Part shown: positions 24,338 through 31,619 of the stretch, piece by piece
How the letters are laid out: the number at the start of each line of letters is the position of its first letter
Numbering within the stretch: the stretch's first letter is position 1
NCBI RefSeq assembly: GCF_004331465.1
Contig: NZ_SJKB01000008.1
Coordinates: forward strand, 186,001-250,000
DNA length: 64,000 nt
Direction of reading: 5' to 3'
Origin: Kribbella pittospori
GTDB taxonomy: Bacteria; Actinomycetota; Actinomycetes; Propionibacteriales; Kribbellaceae
Translations under genes and position numbers: made by a program
Notes under the pieces: generated by a model
The model's input: the letters and a program-made list of their open reading frames with translations, nothing else
What the model was told of the DNA's origin: nothing
Databases searched by the model: none

Positions 24338-26038
24338 TTACGACTCCGTCACAGCCTGCTTCGGTACGATCGGCAACAGCAAGGCCCCGGGCGCATCAGC
24401 CGGTACGACGGGATGCGCCGGCCGCACCGGCTGGATCCGCCGGTACGACGATCCGAGGGCCGGGCGGGCGTCGACCTCACCCTTGTTCGGCCAGAACGCC
24501 AGGGCCCGCTCCGCCTGGGCCGTGATCGTCAGCGACGGGTTGACGCCCAGGTTCGCCGAGATCGTCGACCCGTCCAGGATGTGCAGGCCGTCGTACCCGT
24601 AGACGCGGTGGTACGGGTCGACCACGCCGGTGTCCGCGGAGTCGCCGATCGCACAGCCGCCGATGAAGTGCGCGGTCATCGGCACGTTGAACGGCTCGCC
24701 GATGGTGCCGCCCGGCGTCCCGCGCATGAGTTTGGCCATCCGCCGGACCACCTGGTTCGCGACCGGGATCCAGGACGGGTTCGGGGCGCCGTGGCCCTGC
24801 TTGGAGGTCAGGCGCCACCGACCGAGCCGGTCCCGCTTGCCGAACGTGGTGATCGAGTTGTCCGCGGTCTGCATCACCAGCGCGATCACGGTCCGCTCCG
24901 ACCAGTGCTTCAGGTCGTACAGCCGGCGGACGTTCTTCCGCTGCACGCGGAGCTCGCGCAACCAGGTCCGCCAGCGCGGCCGGTCACCGTCGCCATCGGT
25001 CAGCACGGTCTGCAGCAGCGACATCACGTTGCTGCCCTTGCCGTACCGGACCGGTTCGATGTGGGTGATGTCGTCGGGGTGGAACGACGAGGTGATCGCG
25101 ACGCCACGGCTGTAGTCGACGTCACGATCCCGCGCGATTGCCCCCAGCAACGATTCCGAGTTGGTCCGGGTGAGCACGCCGAGCCGGTCGGACAGTCGCG
25201 GCAGTTTGCCCTCGTCGCGGAGTCGGTGCAGCAGTTTCGCCGTACCGAGGGCTGACGCTGCGAACACTACCTGCTGGGCCGTGAATCGCTTGGTCTGCTT
25301 GCGATTCGAAGTACGCCGTACGTCGACGGCGTACCCACCGCCTGGAAGCGGCTCGACCGACGTCACTGTGGTCATCGGATGGACCACGGCACCGGCCTTC
25401 TCGGCCAGGTAGAGGTAGTTCTTGGTCAGCGTGTTCTTCGCGTTGTGCCGGCAGCCGGTCATGCACTCGCCGCAGTCGATACAGCCGGTACGCCGCGGGC
25501 CCGCGCCACCGAAGTACGGGTCGTCGACCTCGACACCGGGCTCACCGAAGAAGACTCCGACCGGGGTCGGATGGAACGTGTCCCCCACGCCCATGTCGTC
25601 GGCGACCTGCTTCATCACCTTGTCCGCCGGGGTGAAGCCCGGGTACGTCGTGACGCCGAGCATCCGCTTCGCCTGGTCGTAGTACGGCGCGAGCTCGGCC
25701 TTCCAGTCGGTGATGTGCGCCCACTGGCGGTCGGTGTAGAACGCCGGCAGCGGCTCGTACAGGGTGTTGGCGTAGACCAGACTGCCTCCGCCGACGCCGG
25801 CTCCGGACAGGATGATCACGTCCCGGAGCGCGCTGATCCGCTGGATGCCGTACCAGCCGAGCTGCGGCGCGAACAGGAACCGCTTGGTGTCCCACGAGTT
25901 CTTCGCGAACCCGGCGTCGTCGAACCGCGCGCCGGCCTCGAGTACGGCGACCTTGTACCCCTTCTCGGTCAGCCGCAGCGCACTGACGCTGCCGCCGAAG
26001 CCCGATCCGATGATCAGGACGTCGTAGTCGTAGCTCAT
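24338..26038 (-). CDS. GMC oxidoreductase, cholesterol oxidase (ChoD)-like, with four-cysteine motif
   Basis: 566 residues from the ATG at 26038 (GAGGA ribosome site). The FAD motif is VLIIGSGFGGSVSALRL (7-23). The GMC C-terminal block is present: MTAHFIGGCAIGDS, VDPYHRVYGYDGLHILDGS, and SANLGVNPSLTITAQAERA. CIDCGECMTGCRHNAKNT places Cys at 186, 189, 192 and 196, the spacing of a [4Fe-4S] ferredoxin site. This is a feature of the ChoD-like subgroup; sterol oxidation is family annotation, not shown here. Gene order beside guaB3/guaB parallels choD in M. tuberculosis. Its ATG overlaps the stop of a 27-codon ORF that couples it to the aldehyde dehydrogenase upstream. Confidence 0.88.
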   Translation of the reverse strand: MSYDYDVLIIGSGFGGSVSALRLTEKGYKVAVLEAGARFDDAGFAKNSWDTKRFLFAPQLGWYGIQRISALRDVIILSGAGVGGGSLVYANTLYEPLPAFYTDRQWAHITDWKAELAPYYDQAKRMLGVTTYPGFTPADKVMKQVADDMGVGDTFHPTPVGVFFGEPGVEVDDPYFGGAGPRRTGCIDCGECMTGCRHNAKNTLTKNYLYLAEKAGAVVHPMTTVTSVEPLPGGGYAVDVRRTSNRKQTKRFTAQQVVFAASALGTAKLLHRLRDEGKLPRLSDRLGVLTRTNSESLLGAIARDRDVDYSRGVAITSSFHPDDITHIEPVRYGKGSNVMSLLQTVLTDGDGDRPRWRTWLRELRVQRKNVRRLYDLKHWSERTVIALVMQTADNSITTFGKRDRLGRWRLTSKQGHGAPNPSWIPVANQVVRRMAKLMRGTPGGTIGEPFNVPMTAHFIGGCAIGDSADTGVVDPYHRVYGYDGLHILDGSTISANLGVNPSLTITAQAERALAFWPNKGEVDARPALGSSYRRIQPVRPAHPVVPADAPGALLLPIVPKQAVTES

Positions 26039-26118
26039 GCACGTCCTCGCTTCGCTCCGGGCGCGCATGAGGCACAAATCGCGCTGTGCTGTTTGATGAC
26101 TTCGCTCCGCTCAGTCAT
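26035..26118 (-). CDS. Mini-ORF 2 (27 codons) coupling to the GMC gene
   Basis: Begins MTERSEVIKQ, contains CASC and ends GAKRGRA. The start ATG overlaps the stop of identical mini-ORF 1, and its stop overlaps the GMC start (ATGA at each junction). It contains the GMC gene's own ribosome site (GCGAGGACGTGC). Whether the peptide matters or only its translation is unknown. Confidence 0.5.
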   Translation of the reverse strand: MTERSEVIKQHSAICASCAPGAKRGRA

Positions 26119-26194
26119 GCACGTCCTCGCTTCGCTCCGGGCGCGCATGAGGCACAAATCGCGCTGTGCTGTTTGATGACTTCGCTCCGCTCAG
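26035..26194 (-). repeat. Perfect tandem duplication of an 80-bp unit
   Basis: Copies at 26035-26114 and 26115-26194 are identical. The unit carries a ribosome-binding site, an ATG and a 27-codon frame that ends in the next unit's ATG. The nine bases CGTGCATGA mark all three junctions: dehydrogenase/ORF1, ORF1/ORF2 and ORF2/GMC. Confidence 0.92.
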
Positions 26195-26198
26195 TCAT
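26115..26198 (-). CDS. Mini-ORF 1 (27 codons) after the aldehyde dehydrogenase
   Basis: Same sequence as mini-ORF 2 (MTERSEVIKQ ... CASC ... GAKRGRA). Its ATG overlaps the TGA of the aldehyde dehydrogenase. Because the repeat period (80) equals the ORF length (84) minus the four-base overlap, duplication keeps the coupling chain intact. Confidence 0.5.
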   Translation of the reverse strand: MTERSEVIKQHSAICASCAPGAKRGRA

Positions 26199-27787
26199 GC
26201 ACGGCCCAGTTTCTTCAGCACACGCAGAGCGCCGGTCATCAGTTCGGCGTACGTCTGGTCGGACAGCCCGTGCGAGGCGGCGATCGGCAGCACCCGCTGG
26301 GTCGCGATCGCCTGCGGATCGACGTACCGGCGGATGCCCTCGACGCCCTGGCGGCGGCCGAGACCGGAGGACCGCATGCCGCCCATCGGGGTGTCGAGCG
26401 AGCCGAACGTCGCCGCGTAGCCCTCGTTCACGTTGACCGAGCCGGCCGTCAACTGGGCCGCGACCGCGCGGCCACGCTTGCCGTCCCGGGTCCAGACGCT
26501 CGCATTCAGCCCGTACTCGCCCTCGTTCGCGCGCTGGATCGCCTCGGACTCGTCGGAGAACCGGTAGATCGAGACGACCGGGCCGAAGGTCTCGTTGTCG
26601 AAGCACTGCATCTCGGGCGTCACCCCGGACAGCACGGTCGGCTCGTAGAACAGCGGGCCGATGTCCGGACGCGCCTTCCCGCCGGCCAGCACGACGGCGC
26701 CCTTGGCCCGTGCGTCGTCGACGTGCCGGGTCACGGTCTCCAGCTGCGCCTTCGAGATCAGCGAGCCCATGTCGACGTCCCAACCGGTCCCAGCGGACAG
26801 CCGGATCTTCTTCACCCGGTCCAGGAATGCCGTCACGAACGCGTCGTACACCTGGTCGGCAACGTACAGACGCTCCATCGAGACACACAGCTGGCCGGCG
26901 CTGGCGAAGCACGCCCGGACCGCGCCGTCCGCCGCACGGTGCACGTCGGCATCACGCAGTACGAGCATGGGGTTCTTGCCACCGAGCTCGAGGCTGCAGC
27001 CGATCAGCCGCTCGCCCGCCTGCCGAGCCACCAGCCTGCCGGTCTTGGTCGAGCCGGTGAAGCAGATGTAGTCGGTGTTCTGGATGATCGCGCCGCCGAC
27101 GGTCGGACCGTCACCGTTGACCGGCTGCCACGCCTCCCGCGGCAGACCAGCCTCGTAGAGCAGCTCGATCGCCCGGAGCGCGGTCAGCGGCGTCTGGCTG
27201 TCCGGCTTGTGTACGACGGTGTTGCCCGCGAGCACGGCCGGCAGACCGTCGGCCATCGCCATGCTGAGCGGGTAGTTCCACGGCGAGATGATGCCGACGA
27301 CACCCTTCGGCACGAACCGCTGCTCCGCGCGGGTCAGGACCGGGAACATGCCGAGCTTGCGCTGCGGCTCGAGCAACTCGGCCGCCTTGCGCCCGTAGTA
27401 CCGAGCGGTCAGGGCGACGTGCGCGACCTCCTCGAACGCATGCTTGCGCGCCTTGCCCGACTCGCGGATCACCAGATCCACCAGCTCGTGCCGGTGGTCG
27501 AGGACCAGATCGTGGTACCGCAGCAGGATCGCGGCGCGTTCGGCCAGCGGCACCCGCCGCCACGTCTGCTGGGTCTTCCGCGCCGACCGGACCGCGGCTT
27601 CCACATCGTCCGGGGCAGACAGGGGCAGATCCGCGATCGGCTGACCGGTCGCCGGGGCGTACGACGTCCGGGTGCCGGCGGTCGCCCGCAGCAGCCCCGA
27701 AAGCCGCCGGATGACCGACTGATCGGTCGCATACGACGCGGTCGGATCGAGCTCCGGATCCGCGGGAATCGAGGTCTGCTCGCTCAT
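26195..27787 (-). CDS. Succinate-semialdehyde dehydrogenase-like aldehyde dehydrogenase
   Basis: 530 residues, start ATG with GAGGTGGAGG upstream. NAD(P)-dependent oxidation of an aldehyde. Catalytic Cys is in FASAGQLCVSMERLYV, Glu in LELGGKNPMLVL; GIISPWNYPLSMAMADGLPA is the substrate/NAD entrance block, and the C-terminal motif reads YAATFGSLDTPMGGMRSSGLG. The subgroup resembles GabD2/SSADH of actinobacteria. It is transcribed with the GMC oxidoreductase through two mini-ORFs, so the pair may handle alcohol-to-acid oxidation in succession (inference). It begins with MSEQTS and is itself coupled to a preceding 27-codon ORF. Confidence 0.88.
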   Translation of the reverse strand: MSEQTSIPADPELDPTASYATDQSVIRRLSGLLRATAGTRTSYAPATGQPIADLPLSAPDDVEAAVRSARKTQQTWRRVPLAERAAILLRYHDLVLDHRHELVDLVIRESGKARKHAFEEVAHVALTARYYGRKAAELLEPQRKLGMFPVLTRAEQRFVPKGVVGIISPWNYPLSMAMADGLPAVLAGNTVVHKPDSQTPLTALRAIELLYEAGLPREAWQPVNGDGPTVGGAIIQNTDYICFTGSTKTGRLVARQAGERLIGCSLELGGKNPMLVLRDADVHRAADGAVRACFASAGQLCVSMERLYVADQVYDAFVTAFLDRVKKIRLSAGTGWDVDMGSLISKAQLETVTRHVDDARAKGAVVLAGGKARPDIGPLFYEPTVLSGVTPEMQCFDNETFGPVVSIYRFSDESEAIQRANEGEYGLNASVWTRDGKRGRAVAAQLTAGSVNVNEGYAATFGSLDTPMGGMRSSGLGRRQGVEGIRRYVDPQAIATQRVLPIAASHGLSDQTYAELMTGALRVLKKLGRA

Positions 27788-27867
27788 GCCTCCACCTCGC
27801 TAGCGCTCGGTTCCGGCATGAGCGAGAGCGCTGCTCTACCCATTGGTCGCTCGCTACGCTCGCTCAT
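27784..27867 (-). CDS. Mini-ORF 0 (27 codons), leaderless, coupled to the aldehyde dehydrogenase
   Basis: Begins MSERSERPMG and ends SASEVEA. Its TGA overlaps the dehydrogenase ATG, and its last codons supply that gene's ribosome site. Same length and same M(S/T)ERSE opening as mini-ORFs 1 and 2. A promoter places the transcript start at its ATG, so it is probably translated leaderless. Confidence 0.5.
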   Translation of the reverse strand: MSERSERPMGRAALSLMPEPSASEVEA

Positions 27868-27902
27868 ATACCCAGGCTACCTGCCGGTAATAGCCATGTC
27901 AG
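27867..27902 (-). promoter_or_regulatory. Promoter of the mini-ORF/aldehyde dehydrogenase/GMC operon
   Basis: Reading on the minus strand, CTGACA (27897-27902) and TAGCCT (27874-27879) are separated by exactly 17 bases, fitting vegetative -35/-10 elements. The expected start site falls on the A of the mini-ORF ATG (27867). Confidence 0.6.
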
Positions 27903-27994
27903 CCCTAGGGAATTCCCTCGTGTCTGCCCTGCATCTGCACGTGCATCGACCAGTAGGGTGATGCGTTGAACCTGCGAAGGGGTGGAACGTCAAA

Positions 27995-29446
27995 ATGGTT
28001 GACAGCGGGGGGCTTTGGACGCCTCCTGAGGACGAGCTCGGCGAGGCTCTGCAGACTGCCCAGTTGCTGATCGAGGAGGGCCGCGCCGACGAGGCCGGGC
28101 CGTATCAGCAACGCGTCATCGAGCTGGCCAGGGAGCGGGCCGGGGAACACCCGGACCACTACGAGGCCAAGCACCTGATGGCGGCGACGCAGTACGAGTT
28201 GGCCGGCTCCCTGAACGCATCCGGCCGGCACGAGGAAGCGCTTGCCGCCTTGCACGAGGCCCAACTCGGCTACACCGAGCTCAGTGACGCCGGCGTCCTG
28301 GACGCGACGTCGTTCCTGGCCGACGTGCGCGCGCGGCGGGCGATGACGCAAGCGCATCGCGGTCACGGGGCGACCGCCGTACTGGAGATGGACGGCGCGG
28401 TGATCGCGTACGGGCAGCTGGTCAGCGGCCCGGACGGGCCGAAGTACCAGCCGGACTTCGCCCGGGTGCTCGCAATGAACGCGCTGATCCTGCGGCGGTA
28501 CGGCGATCCCGCGCTCGCGGTGGCCTCGGCGGACGCGGCGACCCAGCTGTTTCTGCAGCTGGCCGACCAGATCAACGACAGCCCGCAGTCGCTGTCGTAC
28601 GCGCGGTACCTCTGCTCGGCGACCGCGGTCTCGGCCGACGTGCACGCCTCGGAGGGCAGGCTCGACCTCGCGCTCGAGGCGGACGAGATCGGCCTGACCA
28701 CGGCCGACACGCTCGCCGACTCCGAGTCGGCGACGGACCTGCGCACGCTCGTCGCCGCGCTGACCCGGAAGGGCAAGCACCTCGGCATCGTCGGCCGCAT
28801 GATGGACGGCGAGGCCTGTCTGCGGACGGCGTTCGAGACCGACGCGGAGACGGCCGCGCGGGTGACCGAGGAGCTGGACCGTGGTCTGCCGCTGAACCTG
28901 GTTGCCGCGTTGGAGAACGCGGAGATCAAGCTCGGGCCGTTCGAGCAGTACCACCGGCTGGTGGCGCTGAGCGAGCCTGCGCCGGGGATGACGCTGGCGA
29001 CGGTGTCCGGGCGGACCGATCCCGAGTCGGCCGCCGTCCGTGCGAGTGAGCTGGCCGAGCTGGTCGGGCCGTTGCTGCTGCAGGATGTGGACGCGGCGCT
29101 GACGCTGGGCTTGGAGTCGCACTACCTGTTCGCGATCTCGTCGGAGCGCGAGTCGCACCGGATGCGGTACGAGACCAGTACCTATGCGCCGATCTGGGCG
29201 AAGGTGCTGCTCGACATCTCGGCGGCGTACCACCAGGCGGGCCGCAGCGAGATGGCCCTCGATCTGGCCGGTTGGTGCGCGGAGGTTGCGACCGCGCTGA
29301 TCCCGTTCACCGACGACGACACCGTGATGAAGGACCTGGCCGGCTCCTGCTACCGGCATCACGGCGACCTGCTCGCGGCGACCGGCGACCTGATGGCGTC
29401 CCAGCACGCCCACGACGCCGCTGAGCAACTCCAGCTGGGCCGGTAA
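27995..29446 (+). CDS. Tetratricopeptide-like helical protein, function unknown
   Basis: 483 residues, soluble. The N-terminal 120 residues form TPR-like helix pairs: LGEALQTAQLLIEEGRADEA, then HYEAKHLMAATQYELAGSLN and EEALAALHEAQLGYTEL. Similar helices continue to the end (LASSHHxGDL-like pattern in CYRHHGDLLAATGDLMASQH). No enzyme motif, signal or membrane segment is seen. It is divergent from the aldehyde dehydrogenase operon, separated by 127 bases holding that operon's promoter. TPR proteins usually mediate protein contacts; no partner can be named. Confidence 0.7.
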   Translation: MVDSGGLWTPPEDELGEALQTAQLLIEEGRADEAGPYQQRVIELARERAGEHPDHYEAKHLMAATQYELAGSLNASGRHEEALAALHEAQLGYTELSDAGVLDATSFLADVRARRAMTQAHRGHGATAVLEMDGAVIAYGQLVSGPDGPKYQPDFARVLAMNALILRRYGDPALAVASADAATQLFLQLADQINDSPQSLSYARYLCSATAVSADVHASEGRLDLALEADEIGLTTADTLADSESATDLRTLVAALTRKGKHLGIVGRMMDGEACLRTAFETDAETAARVTEELDRGLPLNLVAALENAEIKLGPFEQYHRLVALSEPAPGMTLATVSGRTDPESAAVRASELAELVGPLLLQDVDAALTLGLESHYLFAISSERESHRMRYETSTYAPIWAKVLLDISAAYHQAGRSEMALDLAGWCAEVATALIPFTDDDTVMKDLAGSCYRHHGDLLAATGDLMASQHAHDAAEQLQLGR

Positions 29447-29525
29447 CCGCCGGGTAATTGACGGCCCATCTCCCCGGGCGGACGCTGACGCTTAGTGCTC
29501 CCTCACGGAGTACTCAAAGGGGGAG

Positions 29526-30440
29526 ATGGCCATGGATGTGGTGGAACTGCACCGGCGGACGACCGATAACTTCGTCCGGCTGGTCAACGAGGTAGGGCCC
29601 GATCAGTGGACCGCGCCGACGCCGTGCGAGGACTGGGACGTGCGGACGCTGGTCAACCACGTCGTCAATGAGGCGCGCTGGACCGTACCGCTGATGGAGG
29701 GCCAGACGATCGCCGACGTCGGCGACTCGCTGGACGGCGACCTGCTCGGCGACGATCCCGTCGCGGCCGCCACTGCTGCCGTTCGCGCCGCCAAGAGCGC
29801 CGCCAACCGGCCGATCGACAAGGTGCACCTCTCGTACGGCGAGGAGGATTCGTCGGAGTACCTGCGCCAACTGTCCGCCGACTACCTCGTGCACGGCTGG
29901 GACCTGGCCGCGGCGCTCGGTACGGACGCTCAACTCGATGCCGAGGCGGTCGACGAGGTCGCCACCTGGTTCACCGAGCGCGAGGAGATCTACCGGTCGT
30001 CCGGCGCGATCGCCGACCGGGTCGAGGGGTTCACCGACCCGGCCGACGTACTGATCGGCGCGTTCGGGCGCGATCCGCGCTGGTCATCGGCCGGCGGCAC
30101 CATCGCTCGCTTCGGTACGGCGTTCGATCAGCAGGACCTGGATGCGGTGATGGCGCTCGTGACCGACGACTGTGTGTTCGAGTCCACCTCGCCTTCTCCG
30201 GACGGCGCGCGGTTCGAGGGGGCGGCCGCCGTACGGGCGGAGTGGGAGAAACTGTTCGCCGGGACGGACGATCCGCGGTTCGAGACCGAGGAGACGGTGG
30301 TTCTCGGCGATCGTGCCGTGGTGCGGTGGCGGTACTCGTGGCGGGAGGCGTCCGGTGAGCGCGGTCACGTGCGCGGGGTCGACGTACTGCGGCTCCGGGA
30401 CGGGAAGATCGCGGAGAAGCTGTCCTATGTGAAGGGTTAG
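29526..30440 (+). CDS. TIGR03086-type DinB-fold protein fused to a SnoaL-like domain
   Basis: 304 residues; a GGGGGAG site lies just before the ATG. Residues 1-185 are the mycothiol-dependent maleylpyruvate isomerase/TIGR03086 fold: WTAPTPCEDWDVRTLVNHVV carries the first metal His and SADYLVHGWDLAAALG the second. Residues 195-304 form an NTF2/SnoaL-like domain (FDQQDLDAVMALVTDDCVFE ... RGVDVLRLRDGKIAEKLSYV). Metal-binding DinB enzymes in actinobacteria often use mycothiol, but the reaction here is unknown. The stop overlaps the stop of the convergent gene by four bases (30437-30440). The fusion is a known actinobacterial combination as I recall, though not common. Confidence 0.8.
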   Translation: MAMDVVELHRRTTDNFVRLVNEVGPDQWTAPTPCEDWDVRTLVNHVVNEARWTVPLMEGQTIADVGDSLDGDLLGDDPVAAATAAVRAAKSAANRPIDKVHLSYGEEDSSEYLRQLSADYLVHGWDLAAALGTDAQLDAEAVDEVATWFTEREEIYRSSGAIADRVEGFTDPADVLIGAFGRDPRWSSAGGTIARFGTAFDQQDLDAVMALVTDDCVFESTSPSPDGARFEGAAAVRAEWEKLFAGTDDPRFETEETVVLGDRAVVRWRYSWREASGERGHVRGVDVLRLRDGKIAEKLSYVKG

Positions 30441-30838
30441 CTGTCCTGGATTTCGGTTTTGAGGGCGCCGACGAAGAGGCCGGCTTCGACTTCGGTCATG
30501 CCGGTCTCGGAGACGACCAGAGCCGTCGCCTGGTGGAGCTCACCTGCGGCTTTGAGGGCGCGGGTGCGCTCGGCCAGGTTCGTGCCCGGCCTGCGGACGA
30601 GCGGCGTCCCGGTGGTCGGCGGCACGTAGCGGCCGAGGCGGATGTCGTCGACGAGTTCCTTGGCCGCCTTCAGGTCCAGGCCGGTTCGGTCCCGGATCAG
30701 CTTGACCGCGTGCACCGTCTTTTTGGTGGTGATCAGGAATCGCACCTGGTCCACGTCGTCTGCGGAGAGTCTGGCCCGCGCGGCGGCGAGGGCAACGTTG
30801 TCTGCGTCCTGGCTGCTCCGTCGGCTGAACAATCCCAT
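30437..30838 (-). CDS. Small protein with ribosomal L7/L12 C-terminal-like domain
   Basis: 133 residues, ATG with GGAAGGA upstream. Residues 25-72 (DDVDQVRFLITTKKTVHAVK followed by LIRDRTGLDLKAAKELVDDI) closely resemble the L7/L12 C-terminal domain, which contacts translation factors. The hinge and N-terminal dimerisation domain of true L7/L12 are missing; the protein instead opens with GLFSRRSSQD and ends with a helical segment (TEVEAGLFVGALKTEIQ). It is not rplL. Stand-alone proteins of this type are common in actinobacteria, without known function. Confidence 0.7.
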   Translation of the reverse strand: MGLFSRRSSQDADNVALAAARARLSADDVDQVRFLITTKKTVHAVKLIRDRTGLDLKAAKELVDDIRLGRYVPPTTGTPLVRRPGTNLAERTRALKAAGELHQATALVVSETGMTEVEAGLFVGALKTEIQDS

Positions 30839-30890
30839 GCGGCAATCCTTCCAGAACTCCCCAACCAACGAGCACCCGACGCACGTCGGC

Positions 30891-31619
30891 CTACCCGGCG
30901 AGCGTTCTCCGGATCTCGGGCCAGGCGAGGGCTCCGAGTAGGCGGTCGGCTTCATCCGAACCGCCCCTGGCCATCCGCTGCCCACCGGTCTTGGGCTGCT
31001 CGCCGGGGAACAACGGCCGGTGCCCGGCCCGCGCCGCGAACACCGTGCGCGTACCGAGTTCGCCGCACGACATCGAGATCTGCTCGGCGAAGTCCACCGA
31101 CGGCCAGACCTTGTCGTCCCCGCCGGCCACCAGCAGCACCTTGCCGCGGATCTGCTCCACCGGAATCCGGGCCGCCTCCACCTCAGCGGCGTACCGCTTG
31201 AGGCTCTGGCGGTACCAGCCGACGAAGCTCGGCGGGTCGTCGTCCGCCTTCCAGTCCGGGTCATACGGCACGAACGGCAGCGGTTCACCTTGCCAGGTCC
31301 ACGCGGACGTGAGCGTCCCGGCTTGGGACCATCCCCAGACGTAGGCGCTCGGGGACAACCCGATCACTGCGTCGATCCGCTCGTCGCGTGCGCCGAGCAG
31401 CAGCGCCGCCTCCGCACCGCGGGACATGCCCATCACGACGAGCCGGTCGTTGCGGGCCGCCAGTTCGTCCAGCGGGAACGACTCCAGCGGGATCTCGCTG
31501 ATCGGTCCGTCGAACCACTGCGGCGCCAGTACGTCGTACCCCTCGGCCTCGAGGATCCGGGCGCGCTCCAGGTCCGGCGTACCACTGGATCCGTGCAGGA
31601 GCAGGACGCCGGTGGTCAC
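30891..31619 (-). CDS. Alpha/beta hydrolase, acyl-CoA thioesterase/BAAT C-terminal type
   Basis: 242 residues from a GTG that overlaps the guaB3 stop (GTGA), so it is translationally coupled to guaB3. LLLHGSSGTPD is the oxyanion-hole region, VVMGMSRGAEAALLLG the nucleophile elbow (Ser in GMSRG), then VLLVAGGDDKVWPS with the Asp and AARAGHRPLFPGEQ with the His. This set and length fit the BAAT-type C-terminal domain found alone in bacteria. The substrate and the reason for coupling to guaB3 are unknown. Confidence 0.82.
   Translation of the reverse strand: MTTGVLLLHGSSGTPDLERARILEAEGYDVLAPQWFDGPISEIPLESFPLDELAARNDRLVVMGMSRGAEAALLLGARDERIDAVIGLSPSAYVWGWSQAGTLTSAWTWQGEPLPFVPYDPDWKADDDPPSFVGWYRQSLKRYAAEVEAARIPVEQIRGKVLLVAGGDDKVWPSVDFAEQISMSCGELGTRTVFAARAGHRPLFPGEQPKTGGQRMARGGSDEADRLLGALAWPEIRRTLAG

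Noticed and set aside
26035..26203. Tandem 80-bp repeats as a CRISPR array
   Set aside because: Two identical units directly abut without spacers; they hold ribosome sites and coupled ORFs instead.
30437..30838. Ribosomal protein L7/L12 (rplL)
   Set aside because: Only the C-terminal domain is similar; no N-terminal dimerisation domain, no rplJ neighbour.
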